Shown here: positions 51,249-60,274 of the stretch, piece after piece
How the letters are laid out: each line of letters opens with the position of its first letter
Position numbering within the stretch: position 1 is the stretch's first letter
Source: Bacteroidales bacterium
GTDB taxonomy: Bacteria > Bacteroidota > Bacteroidia > Bacteroidales > ML635J-15
Assembly: GCA_031275085.1 (NCBI GenBank)
Contig: JAISPG010000019.1
Coordinates: 118,058 to 182,057, forward strand
Reading direction: 5' to 3'
Length of the DNA stretch: 64,000 nt
The notes under the pieces: generated by a model
What the model saw: the letters and a program-made list of their open reading frames with translations, nothing else
What the model was told of the DNA's origin: nothing
The model's database searches: none
Program-made: the position numbers and the translations under genes

Positions 51249-51264
51249 ATAAAAACAGTTTTAT

Positions 51265-51528
51265 ATGTATATAATTTTAGTTTACGATTGTGGAGAAAAA
51301 CGTGTAGGTAAAATGTTAAAACTTTGTCGGAAATATTTGAATTGGATACAAAATTCGGTTTTTGAAGGAGAAATAACAGAAGTGAAACTAAAAGAATTGA
51401 AATTTAAAGTTTCTGAAATAATGGATGAAGAAACAGATAGTTTGATTATATTTACAAGTAGAAATGAAAAATGGCTGGATAAAGAAATTATTGGATGTGA
51501 ACGTTCATCTACAGATAATTTTTTATAA
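51265..51528 (+). CDS. cas2: Cas2
   Basis: 87 residues, normal length. Starts MYIILVYDCGEKRVGKMLK with the conserved Asp after the first strand; then YLNWIQNSVFEGEI and LKELKFKV. Works with Cas1 in spacer integration. Separated from cas1 by the four-helix bundle gene rather than adjacent as usual. Confidence 0.93.
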   Translation: MYIILVYDCGEKRVGKMLKLCRKYLNWIQNSVFEGEITEVKLKELKFKVSEIMDEETDSLIIFTSRNEKWLDKEIIGCERSSTDNFL

Positions 51529-51741
51529 TATAAGTTGTCGGTTATTATAAAAAGTTATATTTTATTTTAAAACTGAAGTGTTATTGTTCTTTGACATGTT
51601 GAAAATCAGATATATAGTATAGTTGTCGATCTCCAGGATAAAATATATTATTGGGCATCGACAACTTTTTACTAAAAAAATATGTAATTTTGTAAATGTA
51701 ACTACCTGATAATAGGGTATATTTTTTTGTCGTTTTTACGG
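51529..51741 (+). promoter_or_regulatory. CRISPR leader
   Basis: About 210 AT-rich bases between cas2 and the first repeat. It contains GTTCTTTGACATGTTGAAAATC at about 51577-51607, a sequence type I know from Bacteroidota CRISPR leaders and rRNA upstream regions, and a hairpin listed separately. The perfect repeats start at the cas2 side and the last repeat is altered at the far end, so new spacers should enter here. Confidence 0.7.
51621..51670 (+). terminator. 10-bp stem-loop in the leader, likely cas operon terminator
   Basis: AGTTGTCGAT (51621-51630) pairs exactly with ATCGACAACT (51657-51666), 26-base loop, then TTTTT. It may end the cas2 transcript before the array; a role as an integration signal cannot be excluded. 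Confidence 0.6.
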
Positions 51742-52961
51742 CTTTTAATCGAACAATGCTTGAATTGAAACTGGAAATTTCGGCGTATTCGATGACAGTC
51801 TTCCTGACTTTTAATCGAACAATGCTTGAATTGAAACGAATGACCTAATGCAAAAACAGCATAAGTAAAAATACTTTTAATCGAACAATGCTTGAATTGA
51901 AACAAACAATCCGGCTGTTTTATAAATTGATGCAATGTACTTTTAATCGAACAATGCTTGAATTGAAACAAGTAAATGTAATTAGGTTTAAACATTATTC
52001 CCAAGCTCCTTTTAATCGAACAATGCTTGAATTGAAACTACTGAAAATGTACAGCATGTTTCAAACCACTGCCTAACTTTTAATCGAACAATGCTTGAAT
52101 TGAAACTTACAATTATTTGGTGATGAATTAGAACTTAAACCTTCTTTTAATCGAACAATGCTTGAATTGAAACGTCATAGGAACTGTCAATTTAGAGGGC
52201 AGTATTCTCTTTTAATCGAACAATGCTTGAATTGAAACAGACACAGACATACTTATTCTGGTAATACTGCAACTTTTAATCGAACAATGCTTGAATTGAA
52301 ACTGTATATTCTCATCCTTCCAATTTCATATTCTTCTGGAGCTTTTAATCGAACAATGCTTGAATTGAAACCAGGAAGTAATGAGCAATCAGATCCGCCA
52401 ATAGGCTCTTTTAATCGAACAATGCTTGAATTGAAACCAACAAGGACATTGTTTTGGAATTACTGCTCCAGTTGCTTTTAATCGAACAATGCTTGAATTG
52501 AAACTAAGTAGGACTTAACATTGCACCTGCAGAACGTGGCTTTTAATCGAACAATGCTTGAATTGAAACGAAAGAAATTGAAAGTGCATTATATGTGCTT
52601 CGTTCTTTTAATCGAACAATGCTTGAATTGAAACTTGAAAAGTGTCCTTTTAGTAAACTCGTTCAGATGCTTTTAATCGAACAATGCTTGAATTGAAACG
52701 ATTTATCCAGCCAGAGGCTGAATTTTTTAAACTAACTTTTAATCGAACAATGCTTGAATTGAAACAAACTAGGATTGTTTTCGTCATGAGGCGGTGCTAT
52801 CTTTTAATCGAACAATGCTTGAATTGAAACGAGCGTACAGGTTGATGGTGAGATTACGGATTTATCTTTTAATCGAACAATGCTTGAATTGAAACAGACT
52901 TGAACAAGTCGATTTTACATAAGCCTTATAACTTTTAATCGAACAATGCTTGAATTGAAAA
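51742..52961 (+). CRISPR. Type I-B CRISPR array: 19 repeats of 30 bp, 18 spacers
   Basis: The repeat is 30 bases, CTTTTAATCGAACAATGC followed by TTGAATTGAAAC, with the ATTGAAAC end typical of type I-B. Repeat starts: 51742, 51808, 51874, 51940, 52009, 52077, 52144, 52209, 52273, 52342, 52408, 52475, 52540, 52605, 52670, 52736, 52801, 52866, 52932. All are identical except the last, whose final C is A. Spacers are 34-39 bases and all different. By eye I saw no spacer matching this window, including the Mu-like element, but the check was not exhaustive. Confidence 0.97.
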
Positions 52962-53048
52962 ATTGAAAATATAAAAAATATAATATAATTCCGGTAAAAA
53001 CATTATTTTTACGTTTATAAATAACAGTGTAAGCAAAATTTAATTTCT

Positions 53049-54398
53049 ATGGTGAAATATACATTTATTTTTGTTTTCTTTTTGTTCTTTTTTGTAAGTT
53101 CTTCTTATGCACAATATACATTTAACGGTAGGATAGGAGGTTATTCTTTACGGGAGTTGAAAATATGTAGCCAGTTTGGAGACGATAGCAAGTTAATTGC
53201 TACTGTAGAAACTGATATTACCGGAGAATTTAATTATGAATTTGTTGATAGGGAAAAAGGACTATACAGAATATATCTGGATTCTCAGGATTATTTTGAT
53301 ATTATATTTAATAATGAAAATATAGAATTAATTACTAAAACTGATAATTTACAATATAATATGATAATTGAGGAATCTGAAGAAAATAAACAGCTTTACG
53401 AATATATTACAGCAGATATGGGAATAGGATATAAGATAGATATCTTAAAACAGTTTTTGGACATATATCCGGAAGGGAAGTTTTATAAAACAGTTGAAAA
53501 TGAACTTAATACGGAAATAAAAAATAAAGATAAAATTATAAATAAAATAATAAAACAGAATCCCGGAAGCTTTGCTTCACGATATATCGAATTTTTAAGA
53601 GAGTTTCCTGTTCCTGTGAAATATAATGATGCTGAGAAAAGTGTATATATAAAAGAAAATTATTGGAAATATTATAAGATGAATGATTTGGATTTATTAT
53701 ACTCTAATGCATACTCCAATGCTGTTATAAATTATTTTAAACTGTTGCGTCCGTTTAATGAACAATCTTATTATGAAGCAGTACGTACGATTATGGATAA
53801 TATTTTTTTTGAAGATCCGAAAATATCGGCTTTTGTTCTTGAATATATTCTTTCTGGATTTGAACTTATGGGCTTTAATGATGCTTCTTCAAAATTAAGC
53901 TATGAGTATGGAAATATATGTAAGGATAATGATGAAAATAATAACCTGAATTTGAGGATAAAGAGCAATACTGATCTGGCAATAGGAAAAAAAGCACCGG
54001 ATATTTTAGCTGAAACAATTACGGGGCATCAATATACTTTATCATCAATGACAAAAGATTATACTCTTATAATTTTTTGGGCTTCATGGTGTGATCATTG
54101 TGCGGCAATGCTCCCTGAGCTGGCAAAAAGTATGTGGTATTTTTCTAATGTAGACCTTGTTGCTATAAGTATTGATACGGATGAAGATGAACTGAATAAT
54201 TTTATTATAGAGAAAAAAATTCCGTCCGATTTGAAAATAATTTGTGATTATCAGGGATGGAAAAGTGAAATTATCTCTGATTATGCTGTTTTTGCAACAC
54301 CTGTAATGTATATTGTAGATAAGGAGCTTAATATTGTTTCAAAGCCTTATAATGAAGAGAGATTGGTAAAAGAATTGAATAATTTACTTCAGAAATAA
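53049..54398 (+). CDS. Thioredoxin-like (TlpA-type) periplasmic protein
   Basis: 449 residues. Signal peptide (1-21), a DUF4369-like beta domain ([17 protein letters not shown]), a helical middle, and a C-terminal thioredoxin fold from about 310 with the redox motif [11 protein letters not shown]. TlpA-like proteins in Bacteroidota carry such N-terminal domains and are thought to reduce disulfides in exported proteins. 2 bases before engB. Confidence 0.8.
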   Translation: MVKYTFIFVFFLFFFVSSSYAQYTFNGRIGGYSLRELKICSQFGDDSKLIATVETDITGEFNYEFVDREKGLYRIYLDSQDYFDIIFNNENIELITKTDNLQYNMIIEESEENKQLYEYITADMGIGYKIDILKQFLDIYPEGKFYKTVENELNTEIKNKDKIINKIIKQNPGSFASRYIEFLREFPVPVKYNDAEKSVYIKENYWKYYKMNDLDLLYSNAYSNAVINYFKLLRPFNEQSYYEAVRTIMDNIFFEDPKISAFVLEYILSGFELMGFNDASSKLSYEYGNICKDNDENNNLNLRIKSNTDLAIGKKAPDILAETITGHQYTLSSMTKDYTLIIFWASWCDHCAAMLPELAKSMWYFSNVDLVAISIDTDEDELNNFIIEKKIPSDLKIICDYQGWKSEIISDYAVFATPVMYIVDKELNIVSKPYNEERLVKELNNLLQK

Positions 54399-54400
54399 AT

Positions 54401-55003
54401 ATGATAATAAAGACTGCCGAATATTTAATGTCGAATATTGATTATAAAAAATGCCCGGATAATGATATTTATGAATTTGCATTTATAGGGCGTTCTAACG
54501 TTGGTAAATCTTCATTAATAAATATGCTTACCGGAAATAAGAGTTTGGCAAAAATATCGTCAAAACCGGGGAAAACACAAAAAATAAATCATTTTATTAT
54601 AAATAAATCCTGGTATTTGGTAGATTTACCCGGATACGGATTTGCTAAGATATCTAAAACTATGAGAGAAGTTTTCTCTAAGATGACAGTTGATTATATT
54701 TTACACCGTAGAAATTTGGCATGTTTATTTGTTCTGATAGATTCTAGGATCCCTCCCCAGAAAATAGATATTGAATATATGGAATGGCTCGGCAATAGTA
54801 ATGTTCCGTTTGCCATAGTATTTACGAAAATTGATAAGCCCGGAACAAATGCACTCAGAAGCAATATTGAAGTATATAAAAACGAATTACTTAAAACATG
54901 GGAAACTCTTCCTGAAGTATTTTTAAGTTCTGCAGAAGAGGGAACCGGTAAAGATGAAATACTGAATTATATTGAAAGTATAATAAATAGTGGTAATAAA
55001 TAA
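54401..55003 (+). CDS. engB: Ribosome biogenesis GTPase EngB/YsxC
   Basis: 200 residues. G motifs: [14 protein letters not shown] (G1), GKTQKINHF (G2), DLPGYGFAK (G3), TKIDKPG (G4), LSSAEEGTG (G5). Needed for 50S subunit assembly. Directly follows the thioredoxin-like gene, ended by a strong terminator. Confidence 0.94.
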   Translation: MIIKTAEYLMSNIDYKKCPDNDIYEFAFIGRSNVGKSSLINMLTGNKSLAKISSKPGKTQKINHFIINKSWYLVDLPGYGFAKISKTMREVFSKMTVDYILHRRNLACLFVLIDSRIPPQKIDIEYMEWLGNSNVPFAIVFTKIDKPGTNALRSNIEVYKNELLKTWETLPEVFLSSAEEGTGKDEILNYIESIINSGNK

Positions 55004-55011
55004 ATTTAGGA

Positions 55012-55058
55012 AAATATACAAAACGGACTGACATAAAATCAGTCCGTTTTGTATATTT
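55012..55058. terminator. Bidirectional terminator between engB and the PorP/SprF gene
   Basis: A 20-bp perfect stem: AAATATACAAAACGGACTGA pairs with its complement at 55039-55058, 7-base loop. It serves both convergent genes. Confidence 0.9.
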
Positions 55059-55082
55059 TATATCGTTACTTTTTGTGTTGAT

Positions 55083-56006
55083 TTAAAAGAAGCTTCTATT
55101 ATTACGTTTACCACCTTTTTCATTAAAGTTTATTCCAAAAAGAATTTCCTGGGAACCAAATGTATATCTTGATAAATCACTAAAAGTGAAATCATAAGCA
55201 TAACCTATATAATATTGTTTATATTTGAAGCCTATATTTGCAATAAAGGAATCATTCGGCCTTATGGAAAATCCGAACCAGAAATTTTTATTATAGTAAA
55301 ATTTGGTATTAATATCAAACTGTAGAGGAGTGTGTTCCGTAAATTTTAATAATATGGATGGCTCAAATTCCCAGATATCTGAATTTGGGAATGAAAATTT
55401 ATATCCTCCCATTATAAAATAATGACGGACCATTTTATTTTCTTTAATATTTTTATTTATTTTTAGCTTTGACTGAAATAAATGTGCAGCAGTAATACCT
55501 GCATAATATTTTCTCCCGTAAAAATATACACCAATATTTGCATCAGGGACAATTGTTTTTTCGACCATATATGTAACTGCCGGATCATAATAATCTGTAA
55601 GTTCATAGAATCTTTGATCCAATTTATACTGCATTGCAATCCCTGCTAAACCAAGCGAGACTTTATTTACCCTATCTATGTGAAATTGATAAGAAAATAG
55701 AAGCTGTAATCCCAGATGGCTTTCCGGTCCGAAAGTGTCGTTAAATAATATTCCACCCAAGCCGATATTTTGTTTTGCCATGGCTTTGTGGTAGCTTAAT
55801 GTTTGTGTTGCAGGCGAATTATTTATCCCTACCCATTGCTTATGTATACTTAATACCAGCGGATCATAATCTTTGGTCCCTGTTATAGCCGGATTAATAT
55901 AAATATCATTCATTACATACTGGCTGTATAAAGGAAGCTGTTGAGCTTTTACATGCCCGGTATACATAAAAAATACAAGTAAAAAAATTAGTAGATTTTT
56001 TTTCAT
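55083..56006 (-). CDS. PorP/SprF family type IX secretion membrane protein
   Basis: 307 residues. Signal peptide (1-21), then QQLPLYSQYVMNDIYINPAITGTKDYDPL, the family's opening, and a barrel with YYNKNFWFGFSIRPNDSFIANIGF. Family members assist type IX secretion or gliding. Here it is a solo copy without SprE/PKD partners. Fits with the T9SS-sorted proteins elsewhere in the window. Confidence 0.85.
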   Translation of the reverse strand: MKKNLLIFLLVFFMYTGHVKAQQLPLYSQYVMNDIYINPAITGTKDYDPLVLSIHKQWVGINNSPATQTLSYHKAMAKQNIGLGGILFNDTFGPESHLGLQLLFSYQFHIDRVNKVSLGLAGIAMQYKLDQRFYELTDYYDPAVTYMVEKTIVPDANIGVYFYGRKYYAGITAAHLFQSKLKINKNIKENKMVRHYFIMGGYKFSFPNSDIWEFEPSILLKFTEHTPLQFDINTKFYYNKNFWFGFSIRPNDSFIANIGFKYKQYYIGYAYDFTFSDLSRYTFGSQEILFGINFNEKGGKRNNRSFF

Positions 56007-56178
56007 ATGCTAGCTTTTTGGTCCTTTCAAAACACTTAATGTATAGTTTGATTTCTACAAATATATAAATTTTTTTCTTTATTGCAACAAAATCTTAATA
56101 TTTTTTTAAATTTTGTTTTTGTTGAATAAATTGATTTATTGATGTTTATATTTGTGTCGATTTCTTTCTGATTATTTT

Positions 56179-56808
56179 TTATTTTATCAGCATGGATTTT
56201 TTGATAAATTCTTTAGACATAGGTCCATGCATAAAAATAAGATCTAAAATACTCAGATTTGGAATAAATTCTATTTTTTCTGAAAATACCTGTATATATG
56301 GGTATGATTTAAAATATGGATCAGGCTTATTTTTTGATGCTTTTGGTGAAATAGTTTCCCTGTAATTTAAAATATCATCAGATAAGATGAAATCGCCGGA
56401 AAAACTATATTTCTTTTCAATCCTGAGAATATCCAGTATTTTGTTAAGTATTTGGTTGTTTAGATCATACAGATATTTTTCCTTTTTTTGGAAAAAGATT
56501 ATAAATTCATCGATATAGTATTCGTAAAAAGGTGAATTTTTATATGCAGATAATATTGCTCTTTCGTGTGTTTTCTGCCATCTTTCCGAATAGTCTATTT
56601 CTATGTCTTTGATAAGACAGTGATAATTCTTTTTGACCGGTACAATTAGTGGCAGTATTCCATTTGCACTTAAAATATTACATCTGTTCCTGTATGTTTG
56701 CTTGGAATAATGTTCATAAATGTCGATAATAATATCATCGTGTGCTAAAAATTTACTTATATATTGTATGTTAGGGAAATATGCAGATGATAAAACAACT
56801 TGTGACAT
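56179..56808 (-). CDS. WbqC family protein
   Basis: 209 residues. Motifs: SSAYFPNIQYISKF, TYRNRCNILSANGILPLIVPVKK, and WQKTHERAILSAYKNSPFYEYYIDEF. WbqC-like proteins are predicted sugar/amine-metabolism enzymes, often near lepB in Bacteroidota, of unproven activity. Ten bases after the signal-peptidase-like gene. Confidence 0.82.
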   Translation of the reverse strand: MSQVVLSSAYFPNIQYISKFLAHDDIIIDIYEHYSKQTYRNRCNILSANGILPLIVPVKKNYHCLIKDIEIDYSERWQKTHERAILSAYKNSPFYEYYIDEFIIFFQKKEKYLYDLNNQILNKILDILRIEKKYSFSGDFILSDDILNYRETISPKASKNKPDPYFKSYPYIQVFSEKIEFIPNLSILDLIFMHGPMSKEFIKKSMLIK

Positions 56809-56817
56809 TTGTTTTTG

Positions 56818-57690
56818 TTAAAGTACTTTTCCTAAAATCTGATCTTCGGGAATAAAACCCCAGCCCCTTGAATCCTGATAGTCGTATCTGTTATCATTCA
56901 TTATAAAATAGTAATTCTTTCGGAAAGTATATTCTGTAACTGTTTTGCCGTTTATAACTGTTTTTGCATAATTATGGAATAGTTCGTTACCTTCATACAC
57001 TTCAATAATATATCTGTAGAGCGGCATATTCTTTCTGTGTAAGCTAATAGTAGTTCCTTTTTGTGGAATTATTATAGGACCGAAATTATCAGGATTCCAT
57101 GCTATCTGAGCTTCTGCCGGAAATACTCCGTATATAAACCTACCGAGAGGTAGATAAATTTTCCTGATATTTACAGCATCTTTTATTTTTGCGACTTCGT
57201 CAGCTTGTTCCTGTGTTGCAATAAAATTACATGCTTTATTTTCTGCAAGTATTTCAACAATTTCAACATTATAGTCGTTAAGTAATTCTTTAAAATTTAC
57301 GGAATCCGGCATTGTAATACGGTAAAGAAAATATAAATCGTAGTTTTCGTTTAGTGTTTTGTTATTTACATACACTTTTGTATCTCCAATGTGAAGTTTA
57401 TCACCTGGTTTAGCTATTAAACGGGCACAATAGTTTTGTTTTTCGGAAAAATCAGCATCAAAATTTTTCGGATTTTTATAAATAATAAGATCCTCAATTT
57501 CAAGATATTTTTCGGGATTTGGTTTAAAAAAATTTAAATGAGTATGTTCATTTTTTACTTTTTTATAAAATTTTATTTTAGATCCTTCTTTGTAAACATC
57601 AACCTTTGTAAAGTTAAATATTGAAAAAAATAATAAAATCAATAAAATAATACAACTACTTACTATTATAATAATTTTTGTTTTTTTCAT
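56818..57690 (-). CDS. Signal peptidase I-like protein lacking the catalytic dyad
   Basis: 290 residues, one N-terminal transmembrane helix (IIIIVSSCIILLILLFFSIF). The C-terminal boxes of S26 peptidases are clear (NDNRYDYQDSRGWGFIPEDQILGKV, KPGDKLHIGDTKVYVN). But the S-M-x-P-T serine motif is absent, and the usual catalytic Lys in y-I-K-R-x-x-G is Ala (NYCARLIAKPGD, A89). Probably catalytically inactive; perhaps a partner of the active lepB just upstream (10 bases). Both are in one operon with dapB and WbqC. Confidence 0.8.
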   Translation of the reverse strand: MKKTKIIIIVSSCIILLILLFFSIFNFTKVDVYKEGSKIKFYKKVKNEHTHLNFFKPNPEKYLEIEDLIIYKNPKNFDADFSEKQNYCARLIAKPGDKLHIGDTKVYVNNKTLNENYDLYFLYRITMPDSVNFKELLNDYNVEIVEILAENKACNFIATQEQADEVAKIKDAVNIRKIYLPLGRFIYGVFPAEAQIAWNPDNFGPIIIPQKGTTISLHRKNMPLYRYIIEVYEGNELFHNYAKTVINGKTVTEYTFRKNYYFIMNDNRYDYQDSRGWGFIPEDQILGKVL

Positions 57691-57700
57691 ATTTTATATT

Positions 57701-59338
57701 TTATTCATTATGGACAATTTTACCTATTCTGTTCCATCGGATACCACCATATTCTTTATTTTTTGACATCCATATCAGCCATGCTTTTCCGACAACATGG
57801 TTTTCCGGTACAAATCCCCAGTAGCGTGAATCTGCCGAATTATGCCTGTTATCACCCATCATCCAGTAATAATTCATTTTAAAAGTATATTTTGTTGTTT
57901 CTTCTCCGTTTATATAAAACTTATTATTTTCAATTTTGAGATCATTATCTTCATAATAACCGATGATACGTTCATATACCGGAATATTCTCCATTGTTAA
58001 TTCTATTGTAACTCCGGCTTCAGGGATATAGATCGGTCCCAACCAATCTTCGTTCCAGTCGTGAAGGCGGCTATGCGGAAATATCCTGAAATATGGTTCT
58101 CCTTTTGGTTTTATATCTTTACTTACCTGTTTGATCAGAGGCATTTTGGAAAATTTTTCATAATTAGCTTCTGTAAGAGGTAATATAAAAGAACTATTAC
58201 TTATCCTGATTATATCTGATTTGTAAATATCGTTATCTTTAAAAACTCTGTCTGGAATATTACTACCATCTGTAGTTATTCTGTAATTGTATTGTTTGGT
58301 TGGGATATTTTTTTGTTTTGTTCCGTTGATGAATACATCTCCGTTTTTTATTATTAAACTATCACCTGCAATTCCAACACATCTTTTTATATAGTTTTCT
58401 CTTTTGTCAACAGGACGTACTGTAATATCATACATATCCCAGATTATTTTCCTTGCCAGGGCATAATAATCTTTGTCTGTTTTTATTTTTTGTTCGTTAC
58501 TTAAATTTTCTTTGGATTTATAATATTCGGCATCATTTTCTTTAAGTTGTTTTATAGCTTTATCCAGAAATTGTTTTGTATGCACCGGATTTATTCTTGG
58601 CTCGAAAATGTAGTATGCTAATTCATTGTAATAATTATTGTTTTTTGGAGAGATTAAAAGAGTTGAATCATTCCTGCTCATCTGAAAAATACTTCTGTCA
58701 TATTCTTTCATACTGTATGCAGCTATTCTTACAATATCATAATAATCCTGGGCCTGATTTTGCAGAACGACAGTATCTCCGGTAGGATAATTGAATACAA
58801 CCATATCGTCACGTTTTACGTCTCCCCAGCCTTTCATGCGCCTGTATTCGTTTTGCAGCCATGTTACATAAGATGGAGTTTGTTTAGTCAGAGGCAATGT
58901 ATGGTGAACAAATGGAAATGAAATAGGAGTAATAGGTACTCTGGGACCATAAGCAACCTTACTAACAAACAAATAGTCGCCTACAAGCAAAGTTTTTTCC
59001 ATTGATGATGTCGGAATTGTGAATGCTTCAAAAAAGAATATACGGATAAATGAGGCTGCTATTATTGCAAAAATAAGAGCATCAACCCATTCAAGAGTTT
59101 TACGTGCTGTTTTTGTATATTTTTTTTCTTTACGTGGTTTCCAGAATGCCCACCTGACAAATTTAGTTATATATATATCAATAATTATAAGTTCTCCGAA
59201 CAACCACCAGTAATTCCCCAGCCATATAACCCATAATATGTATCCTATGCTGACCAGAGTGAACCATATGTACCTGCGGTTTTCTTTCTTAAATATTTTA
59301 ATATTTGATAATTTCGATTTTGAATTATTTTCTCTCAT
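57701..59338 (-). CDS. lepB: Signal peptidase I
   Basis: 545 residues, longer than E. coli LepB (324) through an insertion of about 120 residues between the boxes (about 190-310), a form seen in Bacteroidota. Catalytic Ser S112 (PTSSMEKTLLVGD) and Lys K318 (ENYIKRCVGIAGD) are present, and the C-terminal MMGDNRHNSADSRYWGFVPENHVVGKA is intact. Several N-terminal transmembrane helices. Cleaves signal peptides of exported proteins. Confidence 0.93.
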   Translation of the reverse strand: MRENNSKSKLSNIKIFKKENRRYIWFTLVSIGYILWVIWLGNYWWLFGELIIIDIYITKFVRWAFWKPRKEKKYTKTARKTLEWVDALIFAIIAASFIRIFFFEAFTIPTSSMEKTLLVGDYLFVSKVAYGPRVPITPISFPFVHHTLPLTKQTPSYVTWLQNEYRRMKGWGDVKRDDMVVFNYPTGDTVVLQNQAQDYYDIVRIAAYSMKEYDRSIFQMSRNDSTLLISPKNNNYYNELAYYIFEPRINPVHTKQFLDKAIKQLKENDAEYYKSKENLSNEQKIKTDKDYYALARKIIWDMYDITVRPVDKRENYIKRCVGIAGDSLIIKNGDVFINGTKQKNIPTKQYNYRITTDGSNIPDRVFKDNDIYKSDIIRISNSSFILPLTEANYEKFSKMPLIKQVSKDIKPKGEPYFRIFPHSRLHDWNEDWLGPIYIPEAGVTIELTMENIPVYERIIGYYEDNDLKIENNKFYINGEETTKYTFKMNYYWMMGDNRHNSADSRYWGFVPENHVVGKAWLIWMSKNKEYGGIRWNRIGKIVHNE

Positions 59339-59347
59339 AAAAATTGT

Positions 59348-60064
59348 TTATAAATTTAATAAATCCCTCATAGTAAAATAGCCTTCTTTATCCCGGATAT
59401 ATTCGGCAGATAATATTGCTCCCAAAGCAAAACCATCACGGTTTTTTGCCGAATGTTCTATTGTTATTTTGTCTATATCGCTTTTCCAGGTAATTTTATG
59501 ATCTCCTATAGTTTCACCTTCTCTGAATGAGGAAATACCTAAGTGTCCTGCATCATTAACAGGTGATAATTGCCAATTATTGTATTTTGAATATTTTTTT
59601 ATTATGTCTTCAGCTAATGTTATAGCTGTACCGCTTGGCTTGTCGAGCTTGTGTATGTGGTGTGTCTCTTCTATGGAAACTTTATAAGCATCAAATTTGT
59701 TCATCATGACAGCCAGATTTTTATTTATTTCCATAAAAATATTCATTCCTATACTGAAATTCGATGCATAGAACATAGAGGTTTTATATTCTTTGCATAG
59801 GTTTTTTATTTCAGGAATATTGATATTCCAGCCTGTAGTTCCGGATACAACCGGAATACTTTTTTTCAGGCATTCATATATGTTTTTTCCTGCTGACGAC
59901 GGAGTTGTGAATTCAATTGCCACATCAACTTTCTCGTGCAAATCGTCGATGCTTTTTAATGAAGAATTCATATCAATTATCGCCGAAATATTATGCCCTC
60001 GTTCCAAAGCAATTTTTTCAATTGCTTTACCCATTTTTCCGTATCCTATTAATGCTATATTCAT
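59348..60064 (-). CDS. dapB: 4-hydroxy-tetrahydrodipicolinate reductase
   Basis: 238 residues from ATG at 60064 (MNIALIGYGKMGKAI, the NADH-binding motif); a further upstream ATG adds four residues. Motifs: FTTPSSA, VVSGTTGWN, SNFSIGMN, EETHHIHKLDKPSGTA with catalytic His and Lys. Lysine/diaminopimelate pathway, peptidoglycan precursor. First gene of dapB-lepB-lepB-like-WbqC. Confidence 0.93.
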   Translation of the reverse strand: MNIALIGYGKMGKAIEKIALERGHNISAIIDMNSSLKSIDDLHEKVDVAIEFTTPSSAGKNIYECLKKSIPVVSGTTGWNINIPEIKNLCKEYKTSMFYASNFSIGMNIFMEINKNLAVMMNKFDAYKVSIEETHHIHKLDKPSGTAITLAEDIIKKYSKYNNWQLSPVNDAGHLGISSFREGETIGDHKITWKSDIDKITIEHSAKNRDGFALGAILSAEYIRDKEGYFTMRDLLNL

Positions 60065-60100
60065 AATTATAAACACAAAAATATATAATTTAATTAGATT

Positions 60101-60144
60101 AAAAAAATAGCCGGAAATTATAAATAAGAAAAATGATCCGGCTA
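60101..60144 (-). terminator. Terminator between the TPR gene and dapB
   Basis: TAGCCGGA (60108-60115) pairs with TCCGGCTA (60137-60144). On the minus strand this is followed by seven T. It ends the TPR transcript before dapB's promoter. Confidence 0.75.
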
Positions 60145-60274
60145 CAAAATTGTGTTCGTCTAAAACGCCTTATTTGAAGCCGGAATTTTATGTTTTTTAA
60201 GAATTATTGACGCAGTTTGAGAGTTGTGCAACAGTTACGGATATTATATGCCGTATATTTCATATCTTTTTACT

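Noticed and set aside
49642..51528. Type III or RT-linked adaptation module
   Set aside because: No reverse transcriptase domain in Cas1 and no cas10; the effector genes are those of type I-B.
51702..52481. Frames across the CRISPR array on both strands
   Set aside because: They are translations of repeats and spacers.
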